From Flavobacterium psychrophilum (GTDB lineage Bacteria > Bacteroidota > Bacteroidia > Flavobacteriales > Flavobacteriaceae), in contig CAMBHH010000028.1 in NCBI GenBank assembly GCA_945866505.1, positions 1 to 23,887 of the forward strand: 23,887 nucleotides of DNA, in the 5' to 3' direction. The notes under the pieces were generated by a model, which did no database searches, was not told the DNA's origin, and worked only from the letters and a program-made list of their open reading frames with translations. The position numbers and the translations under genes are program-made. Each line of letters starts with the position of its first letter. The stretch's first letter is position 1. Shown one piece after another: positions 8,511 through 15,400 of this stretch.

Positions 8511-8563
8511 TTTTTGGTTTGTGATTTTTGGTTTGTAGTTAACTAAAAACCACAAACCAAAAA
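8511..8563. repeat. Inverted repeat (TTTTTGGTTTGTGATTTTT) between pyrH and frr
   Basis: The 19-base arms 8511-8529 and 8545-8563 are complementary with one mismatch around a 15-base loop. The left side contains a second partial unit of the same word (TTTTTGGTTTGTAG, from 8525). It fills almost the whole pyrH-frr gap. It could be a dispersed repeat, or a hairpin tuning expression of frr relative to pyrH; it lacks GC-rich terminator character. Confidence 0.6.
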
Positions 8564-8571
8564 CTATAAAC

Positions 8572-9279
8572 TTATATATTTACTTCAGTTCCTACGTTTT
8601 CTCCTTCACAAATTTTCAATAAATTACCATTTTTATTCATATCAAAAATCACAATAGGAAGTTTGTTTTCTTGGCTCAAAGTAAAGGCAGTTGTGTCCAT
8701 AACATTTAGTCCTTTTTTTAATACATCGTCAAAAGAGATATAGTTGAATTTTGTTGCTGTAGCATCTTTTTCAGGATCGGCGGTATAAACACCATCTACG
8801 CGAGTTCCTTTAAGAATTACATCAGCGTTAATTTCAACGCCACGCAAAACGGCGGCAGTATCAGTCGTAAAGTATGGATTTCCTGTACCAGCACCAAAAA
8901 TTACGATTCTTCCTTTTTCAAGATGACGATCGGCTCTTCTTTTAATATAAGGTTCAGCAATAGATTCCATTTTTAGCGCAGTCTGCAAACGAGTTTTCAT
9001 TCCCTTGTCTTCAAGAGCTCCTTGAAGAGCCATTCCATTAATTACAGTGGCTAGCATTCCCATATAATCGCCTTGAACGCGATCCATACCATTGCTAGCT
9101 CCGGCAACACCTCTAAAAATATTTCCTCCTCCTATTACGATGGCAATCTCAATACCTTTTTCATGAACTTTTTTAATTTCGTCAGCATATTCAGCTAATC
9201 TTACAGGATCAATTCCATATTGTCTTTCGCCCATTAACGCTTCGCCACTTAATTTTAGAAGAATTCTTTTATATTTCAT
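8572..9279 (-). CDS. pyrH: UMP kinase
   Basis: The enzyme phosphorylates UMP to UDP with ATP in pyrimidine nucleotide synthesis and is a cytosolic hexamer of the amino-acid-kinase fold. The product is 235 residues, the normal size. It begins [17 protein letters not shown], with the phosphate-binding lysine and glycine motif. It continues with [11 protein letters not shown] (about residues 48-58), [15 protein letters not shown] (the UMP-site segment) and [15 protein letters not shown]. The ATG at 9277-9279 is clear. It is upstream of frr on the same strand, with an own promoter box at 9348-9355. Confidence 0.97.
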   Translation of the reverse strand: MKYKRILLKLSGEALMGERQYGIDPVRLAEYADEIKKVHEKGIEIAIVIGGGNIFRGVAGASNGMDRVQGDYMGMLATVINGMALQGALEDKGMKTRLQTALKMESIAEPYIKRRADRHLEKGRIVIFGAGTGNPYFTTDTAAVLRGVEINADVILKGTRVDGVYTADPEKDATATKFNYISFDDVLKKGLNVMDTTAFTLSQENKLPIVIFDMNKNGNLLKICEGENVGTEVNI

Positions 9280-9347
9280 TTTGTTTATTATTTAAAATTT
9301 GGTTAGTTGCTTTTGCAAGCTTCAGTCATTTTTCGATTTGTGTTATG

Positions 9348-9355
9348 CAAATATA
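9348..9355 (-). promoter_or_regulatory. Candidate promoter for pyrH-frr
   Basis: The minus strand reads TATATTTG, an exact -7 box, about 70 bases before the pyrH ATG. A TTTC at 9374-9377 (minus strand) lies 18 bases further upstream and could be a one-off -33 element. Confidence 0.45.
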
Positions 9356-9406
9356 GTCATATTCTGTTTTTTTGAAATACAGTTTTTTAAAAAATTATGC
9401 TCGATT

Positions 9407-10099
9407 TTAAACAATTGAATCCTCAAATAAAGTTACGTCTATAGCATCATTTACAGTATAATCTCCAATTCTTGTTCTTTTAAGTTCAATTAGATGCGAA
9501 CCAGAATTCATAGCTTTGCCAAAATCATAAGCTAAGGAGCGGATGTAAGTTCCTTTGCTGCATACTACTCTGAAGTCAATTTCAGGAAGCGCAATTCTGG
9601 TGATTTCAAATTCATGAATGGTCGTTTTGCGGCTTTCAATTTCGATATATTCTCCAACACGAGCATGCTCATAAAGACGGATTCCGTCTTTTTTTATAGC
9701 CGAAAAAACAGGTGGTTTTTGGTCTATTTCTCCCAAAAATTGTCGCACAGTTTCTTGAATTAAAGATTCGTCAATATGCGAAATATCGAAAGTGTGGTCT
9801 ATTTCAGTTTCTAAATCGTACGATGGTGTAGTGGCTCCAATGTAAAAAGTTCCTGTGTATTCTTTGGCCTGTCCTTGAAGTTGCGAAATTCTTTTGGTGA
9901 ATTTTCCGGTGCAAACGAGTAATAAGCCACTAGCTAAGGGGTCTAAAGTTCCAGCATGACCAATTTTAAATTTTTTTGGAAGTCCAACTTTGTTGATTAG
10001 GGCATATTTCATTTTATTGACGGCCTGAAACGAAGTCCAATGCAATGGTTTATCAATCAAGATGATTTGTCCGTTAAGATAATCGTCGGCGGTTTTCAA
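9407..10099 (-). CDS. truB: tRNA pseudouridine(55) synthase
   Basis: TruB converts U55 in the T-loop of tRNAs to pseudouridine. The 230-residue product carries the catalytic motif GHAGTLDPLASGLLLV with nucleophile D53. The KPLHWTSFQAVNKMK segment (about residues 17-31) and the RxxxSLAYDFG-like segment YIRSLAYDFGKAMNSG (about 185-200) are also typical. It is shorter than E. coli TruB and lacks a distinct C-terminal PUA domain, as in many Bacteroidota. The ATG at 10097-10099 starts 6 bases after the uppP stop codon, so the two genes are surely co-transcribed. Confidence 0.96.
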   Translation of the reverse strand: MKTADDYLNGQIILIDKPLHWTSFQAVNKMKYALINKVGLPKKFKIGHAGTLDPLASGLLLVCTGKFTKRISQLQGQAKEYTGTFYIGATTPSYDLETEIDHTFDISHIDESLIQETVRQFLGEIDQKPPVFSAIKKDGIRLYEHARVGEYIEIESRKTTIHEFEITRIALPEIDFRVVCSKGTYIRSLAYDFGKAMNSGSHLIELKRTRIGDYTVNDAIDVTLFEDSIV

Positions 10100-10105
10100 G
10101 TCGAT

Positions 10106-10930
10106 TTATTTTATGTATGAAAAGTAAATCAACAAGAAGGTGCCCATAATAATTCGGTACCAACCCCAGGGTTTGAAACCAAATTTATTAATGATTCCAA
10201 TGAAAAATTTGATAGCTAAAACAGCAACAATAAAAGCAATTACATTGCCTATCAAAAACATCATTATGTTATCGTTTGATTTTAAAATCAGTTCATACCC
10301 TTTCATTTGCGAAGTTTCATACGTTTTCAAAAACACCGAATAACAAGTCACCGCTAGCATCGTTGGAACTGCCAGAAAAAACGAAAATTCAGCAGCTGTA
10401 TTGCGTGATAATCCTTGTTGCATACCTCCAATGATGGAAGCTGCAGAACGACTTGTCCCAGGCATCATTGCCAAACATTGCCAAAAACCAATGACAACAG
10501 CTTTTTTTATAGTAATGTCTTCTTCATTTACAATTGTAGTTTTGTCCTTGAAATATTGGTCAACAAAAAGTAAAACCACACCTCCAACAATCAACACAAC
10601 AGCAATTGGAATTGGGTCACCCAAAATTGCTTCAATTTTATCATCAAATAATTTTCCTAAAATCAAAGCTGGGATTACAGCAAATGCCAATTTCGTGTAA
10701 AAATTCATTCCGATTTTTAGAGTTGGAAAAGCCAAGAATTTTTTCCAATACAAAGCCACAACTGCTAAAATAGCACCAAATTGAATTGAAACTTGAAAAA
10801 GTTTTACAAAATCATCTTCTTGAATTCCAAAATAGGAACTTGTAAAAATCATATGTGCTGTGGAAGAAATAGGAAGATATTCTGTTAATCCTTCGACAAT
10901 AGCAATTATAATAGCTTGGAGTGTATTCAT
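10106..10930 (-). CDS. uppP: Undecaprenyl-diphosphate phosphatase
   Basis: This integral membrane enzyme (BacA/UppP) removes a phosphate from undecaprenyl diphosphate, recycling the lipid carrier for peptidoglycan and other surface glycans. The product has 274 residues and about eight hydrophobic segments. The catalytic elements are present: EGLTEYLPISSTAH (residues 13-26, with E13, E17 and H26) and the phosphate-binding PGTSRSAAS (about 158-166). The ATG at 10928-10930 gives MNTLQAIIIA. truB follows after 6 bases; the DUF3098 gene lies 103 bases upstream on the same strand, with repeat-like sequence in between. Confidence 0.96.
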   Translation of the reverse strand: MNTLQAIIIAIVEGLTEYLPISSTAHMIFTSSYFGIQEDDFVKLFQVSIQFGAILAVVALYWKKFLAFPTLKIGMNFYTKLAFAVIPALILGKLFDDKIEAILGDPIPIAVVLIVGGVVLLFVDQYFKDKTTIVNEEDITIKKAVVIGFWQCLAMMPGTSRSAASIIGGMQQGLSRNTAAEFSFFLAVPTMLAVTCYSVFLKTYETSQMKGYELILKSNDNIMMFLIGNVIAFIVAVLAIKFFIGIINKFGFKPWGWYRIIMGTFLLIYFSYIK

Positions 10931-10942
10931 TTTAAATTGTAG

Positions 10943-11040
10943 ATTTGCTTCGCCAGTTCGCTGACGCTTGGGTTAGATTGCAGATTTTAGTTTTCTGTTT
11001 ATTTCAAATGGATTACGAAAAACCGAATACTGTTTACTGT
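10943..11040. repeat. Repeat-like sequence between uppP and the DUF3098 gene
   Basis: The gap contains CTTCGCCAGTTCGCTGACGC, GC-rich against its surroundings and partly self-complementary, flanked by near-identical TTAGATTGCAGATTTTAG words. An ATACTGTTTACTG unit then runs into the DUF3098 stop codon. These resemble short dispersed repeats, but only single copies are visible here. Confidence 0.3.
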
Positions 11041-11300
11041 TTTTTTGGATTTTTAAGAATACCATAAATTGTGATTCCAAAACCAATCAAAACAGTGGTT
11101 GGAGCCAAACGGATTCTTCTAAAGCTGAAAACTTCTTCGCTAAAAACATTTGGATCATCACTTCCTCCTCCAGACATTAAGATAAAGCCAAGTGTAATTA
11201 CTGCAATACCAATAAGTAGGATTTTATAATTTATTTTTTCAAAAAGAAATTCGTGTACATCTTCTTGTTTTTGGTCTAATTCTTGTTTTTGTTTTTTCAT
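11034..11300 (-). CDS. DUF3098 family small membrane protein
   Basis: This is a Bacteroidota-specific small inner-membrane protein of unknown function, 88 residues from the ATG at 11298-11300. It has two hydrophobic segments: ILLIGIAVITLGFILMSGGG (about residues 26-45), then a loop with SDDPNVFSEEVFSFRRIRLA, then TTVLIGFGITIYGIL near the end. The GGGSDDPNVF and FRRIRLAP stretches are family hallmarks. It lies between ftsX and uppP on the same strand, an arrangement I recognise from flavobacteria, hinting at an envelope or division-related role. An earlier ATG at 11316-11318 would add MPRNDK, but those codons come from a dispersed repeat, so I reject it. Confidence 0.85.
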   Translation of the reverse strand: MKKQKQELDQKQEDVHEFLFEKINYKILLIGIAVITLGFILMSGGGSDDPNVFSEEVFSFRRIRLAPTTVLIGFGITIYGILKNPKKQ

Positions 11301-11303
11301 TTT

Positions 11304-11330
11304 GTCGTTGCGAGGCACGAAACAATCTCA
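11304..11330. repeat. GTCGTTGCGAGGCACGAA dispersed repeat unit
   Basis: GTCGTTGCGAGGCACGAAAC followed by AATCTC is one arm of a short repeat (GTCATTGCGAGG.ACGAAGCAATC) that I know as common in many Bacteroidota and other genomes. Only one arm is present here, between ftsX and the DUF3098 gene. It contributes a spurious upstream ATG to the latter. Confidence 0.55.
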
Positions 11331-11344
11331 CCCGCATATTTAAA

Positions 11345-12220
11345 TTAATATAAATCGTCGGTTCTTAAATTCAAAAATCGTTGTGTGGCAAAATAAGTGC
11401 TTAACCAAGTAATCAAAACACCCATACCAAATACTAACAGTAACACAAGGGCAACGAGTAATTGGTCGTCTAGAATTCCTAAATCTGGGAAATTGGTTTG
11501 AAGGTAAATTAACACTCCAATTAGTGCTATAATCGCTAAACCAGCGCCAATCATTCCTAATTTGATACTTCGCATTACAAATGGCTTTCTAATGAATGCC
11601 TTTGTTGCACCCACCATTTGCATTGTTTTAATAATAAATCGATGAGAATGTATCGACAAACGTAAGGAACTATTTATCAGTAAAACAGCGATAATGGTCA
11701 AGAATCCGCTTATAATTAAAATCCACATACTTACTTTTTGGATGTTGTCATTGACTAAATTCACCAACTGTTTGTCATATACAATATCAGAAACCATATC
11801 ATTTTTGTTCAATTGCCTTTCAATTTTTGTAATACTATCTTTTTCTACATAATCCGCTTTCAGATTGATATCATACGAATTTTGCAATGGATTTGTGCCT
11901 AGAAAAGTCATAAAATCCTCGCCAATAATGTCGGTATGTTGCTTTGCGGCAGCTTCTTTGGAGACATAAACAAAAGATTTAGTGAATTTTGCGGTTTTTA
12001 AATCTCTTCCAAAAGCCTTTAAAATACTATCATTAGCATCGTTCTTGAAAAATACGGTCATAGCAATTTTTTCCCTGAAATTGTCTGCTAACTTATGAGA
12101 ATTTATAATAAAAAAGCCCAGTATTCCTAAGAGGAATAATACCAAGAATACACTCAAAACTACTGAAAAATAAGAAGAAAGTAACCTGCGTTTTTGAAAT
12201 TTATCAAATGAAGAAGCCAT
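11345..12220 (-). CDS. ftsX: Cell division protein FtsX (ABC transporter permease)
   Basis: FtsX is the permease-like half of FtsEX, which couples ATP hydrolysis in the cytosol to activation of peptidoglycan hydrolases during division. The 291-residue product has TM1 at about residues 18-39 (FSVVLSVFLVLFLLGILGFF). An extracytoplasmic domain spans about 50-165. Three C-terminal TMs follow at about 170-190, 220-242 and 250-275, the expected FtsX topology. The KTMQMVGATKAFIRKPF segment before TM3 matches the FtsX/MacB coupling region. The ATG at 12218-12220 gives MASSFDKFQKRRL. It appears to head a leftward operon with DUF3098, uppP and truB. ftsE is not in the window. Confidence 0.94.
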   Translation of the reverse strand: MASSFDKFQKRRLLSSYFSVVLSVFLVLFLLGILGFFIINSHKLADNFREKIAMTVFFKNDANDSILKAFGRDLKTAKFTKSFVYVSKEAAAKQHTDIIGEDFMTFLGTNPLQNSYDINLKADYVEKDSITKIERQLNKNDMVSDIVYDKQLVNLVNDNIQKVSMWILIISGFLTIIAVLLINSSLRLSIHSHRFIIKTMQMVGATKAFIRKPFVMRSIKLGMIGAGLAIIALIGVLIYLQTNFPDLGILDDQLLVALVLLLVFGMGVLITWLSTYFATQRFLNLRTDDLY

Positions 12221-12310
12221 AGTTTATTGGAATTATGGGGTAAAAATAACAAACAATTTCTTTATTTAAAGTTAATAACGCTCAAACTTTTAACTTTCGT
12301 GCAATAAATG

Positions 12311-12318
12311 TAAATTTG
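12311..12318 (+). promoter_or_regulatory. Candidate -7 box for leuS
   Basis: TAAATTTG matches TAnnTTTG exactly, 100 bases before the leuS ATG in the divergent ftsX-leuS gap. The -33 region has no clean TTTG. The resulting leader would contain the AACTTCT tandem repeat. Confidence 0.4.
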
Positions 12319-12380
12319 CGCAAAAAATTAGTTATTTGACAGTTTTTTTGGTAGATGTTTACTTTAAAGATATCTTCAAA

Positions 12381-12413
12381 AACTTCTAACTTCTAACTTC
12401 TAACTTCTAACTT
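12381..12413 (+). repeat. AACTTCT tandem repeat just before leuS
   Basis: Four perfect 7-base AACTTCT units (12381-12408) are followed by a partial AACTT, ending 5 bases before the leuS ATG. The array occupies the ribosome-binding region of the leader. Short tandem arrays of this kind can vary in copy number by slippage. Confidence 0.85.
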
Positions 12414-12417
12414 AGAA

Positions 12418-15400
12418 ATGAAATACAATCCGAACGAAATCGAAGCCAAATGGCAAAACTATTGGGCCGAAAATCAAACTTTTGCAGCCGAAAACAACTC
12501 CAAAAAGCCAAAATATTATGTTTTGGATATGTTTCCTTATCCCTCTGGAGCAGGTTTGCACGTTGGGCATCCGCTGGGTTACATTGCTTCGGATGTGTAT
12601 TCAAGATACAAAAGACATCGTGGTTTCAATGTTTTGCATCCAATGGGTTACGACAGTTTTGGATTACCAGCCGAGCAATATGCCATTCAAACTGGTCAGC
12701 GTCCTGAAGACACAACTTCGGTAAATATTGACGGTGGTGTTGACAAAGAAGGAAATAAAATTGCCGGTTATCGTAAACAATTGGATAAAATTGGATTTTC
12801 ATTCGATTGGAGTCGTGAAGTACGTACTTCAAATCCTGATTATTACAAACACACGCAGTGGATTTTCATTCAATTATTCAACTCTTGGTACAATAAAAAT
12901 ACCGACAAAGCCGAGGATATTTCGACTATGGTTTCCATTTTTGAAACAGATGGTAATGCTAATGTCAATGCAGTTTGCGACGATAATATTGAAGCTTTTT
13001 CGTCCAGCGAATGGAACGCATTTTCGTCAGAAGACCAACAAAAAATACTATTGCAATACCGTTTAACCTATTTGGCCGAAACCGAAGTAAACTGGTGTCC
13101 CGGATTGGGAACTGTTTTGGCGAATGACGAAATCGTCAATGGCGTTTCAGAACGTGGTGGTTTTCCGGTTATTCGCAAGAAAATGACCCAATGGAGTATG
13201 CGAATTTCGGCTTATGCAGAACGTTTGTTGCAAGGTTTGGATACTATTGATTGGAGCGAAAGCATCAAGGAAAGTCAGAGAAACTGGATTGGAAAGAGTG
13301 TTGGTGCGATGATTTCATTTGCAGTAAAACCTCACCCCCAGCCCCTCTCCAGCGGAGAGGGGAGCCAAGCTGTTGAGAAGGGATATATGACAGCTAATGC
13401 TGCTATTGCTACACAATTGGTTGGTAATGCTCGGGAAAATCGCAAGAATCCAACTGAAGCCGAAGATGCACTTTGGCAAGAAGTTAGAAATTCGAATCTA
13501 GGATATAAAATAAGAAGACAACATTATATTGGAAATTTTATTGTTGATTTTGTTTCTCTCGAGAAGAAGTTAGTTATCGAAATTGATGGAGGATATCACG
13601 AAACAAAAGAACAAATTGAATTAGATGAACAGCGAACTTTAGAATTAGAACAAAAACATCTTTTTAAAGTGATTCGATTTACTAACGAAGAAGTTTTAAG
13701 CAATATTAAGTCAGTTTTATCTAAAATAGAAGAAGAATTAAGTTTACGAAATTCTTACAAAACAAACGATGAGCTCGCTCCCCTCTCCTTTGGAGAGGGG
13801 TTGGGGGTGAGGTTCATAGATGTTTTCACCACTCGTCCCGACACCATCTTCGGAGTTACCTTTATGACACTCGCTCCAGAACACGAATTGGTGGCACAAA
13901 TCACAACTCCAGAACAAAAAGCAGCAGTTGAGGCTTATGTCGAAAAAACCGCAAAACGTTCCGAAAGAGAGCGTATGGCCGATGTAAAAACCATTTCGGG
14001 AGTTTTCACGGGAGCGTATGCCGAGCATCCGTTTACCAAAGAGCCGATTCCAGTTTGGATTGGCGATTATGTTCTGGCGGGTTACGGAACTGGTGCTGTT
14101 ATGGCGGTTCCTTGCGGCGACGAAAGAGATTATGCTTTCGCGAATTTCTTCAAAGGACAAAATGGAATGCAAGAAATCAAGAATATTTTTGACAATGTCG
14201 ATATTTCTAAAGAAGCTTATGGTTCTAAAGACAATGTCGTTATTGCCAATTCTGATTTCTTGAATGGATTAGGATACAAAGAAGGAACCAAAAAAGTAAT
14301 TGCTGCATTAGAAGAAATTGGGCAAGGAAAAGGGAAAATCAATTACCGTTTGCGTGATGCGGTTTTCTCTCGTCAAAGATATTGGGGTGAACCCTTTCCG
14401 GTATATTATGTGAATGGCTTACCGCAAATGATTGATGCAAAATATTTGCCAATCGTATTGCCAGAAGTGGAGAAATACTTGCCAACCGAAGACGGATTGC
14501 CGCCTTTAGGAAATGCTTTGGTTTGGGCTTGGGATAGTGTTCAGTGTTCAGTTGTTAGTACGCAGTTGATTGACAATATAACAATATTTCCTCTTGAATT
14601 GAACACAATGCCAGGTTGGGCAGGGAGTTCTTGGTATTGGATGCGCTATATGGATGCAAACAACGACGGAGAATTTGCAAGCAAAGAGGCTTTGAAATAT
14701 TGGGAAAGCGTGGATTTATACATTGGCGGCAGCGAACACGCAACAGGTCATTTATTGTATTCCCGTTTTTGGAACAAGTTCCTAAAAGACAAAGGTTTTG
14801 CACCTACCGAAGAACCTTTCAAAAAACTGATTAATCAGGGAATGATTTTGGGAATGAGTGCGTTTGCGTATAAGATAAATACAAGTCGCTTAGAAGTTAT
14901 TGGCAGCGATAGTTTTGAAAATAAAAATTTATTTATATCAAAAAGTGAATTTCAAATATTTAATAAAATTTGTTCATTAAGCGGTATTCGTCAAATTGAA
15001 TTTGATTATGATAGTGAATCTGAAATAGCTAAAGTTGTTTTTATTGATGATAACTTGAAAGTAATAATTAATGATGATGTTGATAAAGAATATTTGGATT
15101 TTGTAAATCTTTTGGGTTGGAAGTTGATATCTATATATGGTATAAATGTATCCTCAATAAAAATTGATTTAGAATTTCTATTGATGCCTATTCACGTTGA
15201 TGTTTCAATGGTTAATTCTTCAGATGAATTAGATACAGAAAAATTCAAAGCTTGGAGAGAAGATTATGCGGATGCTATTTTTATTACCGAAGAAAACGGA
15301 AAATATATCGTTGGTCGCGAAATCGAAAAAATGTCCAAATCGAAATACAATGTAGTTACTCCAGATGATATTTGCAATGAATACGGCGCTGATACTTTGC

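Larger units (their letters stand above)
13330..13812 (+). mobile_element. Nuclease-bearing palindromic element inserted in frame in leuS
   Basis: The element is 483 bp, exactly 161 codons, bounded by 36-bp inverted repeats (13330-13365 and 13777-13812). Between them lies one open frame encoding a DUF559 nuclease domain. The frame carries no stop codon at either junction, so leuS reads straight through. It encodes LeuRS residues 305-465. The terminal repeats are GC-rich in an AT-rich host gene, marking them as foreign. There is no transposase and no obvious target duplication. Whether the unit moves by means of its nuclease is inference. Confidence 0.85.

Noticed and set aside
12381..12413. 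CRISPR array
   Set aside because: The units are only 7 bases with no spacers. No cas genes are in the window.
13366..13776. The DUF559 stretch as an independent gene interrupting a broken leuS
   Set aside because: The frame stays open on both sides, the insert is an exact multiple of three, and all downstream LeuRS motifs (editing, KMSKS, C-terminus) are present. A pseudogene is not supported.
13330..13812. Intein or self-splicing intron in leuS
   Set aside because: No Cys/Ser at the N junction, no His-Asn at the C junction and no intron core elements are visible. The ends are instead palindromic inverted repeats.
13744..14172. Leftward reading frame over the right end of the leuS element
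   Set aside because: It is the antisense of leuS. Its GEGSEL-like peptide comes only from the palindromic repeat.
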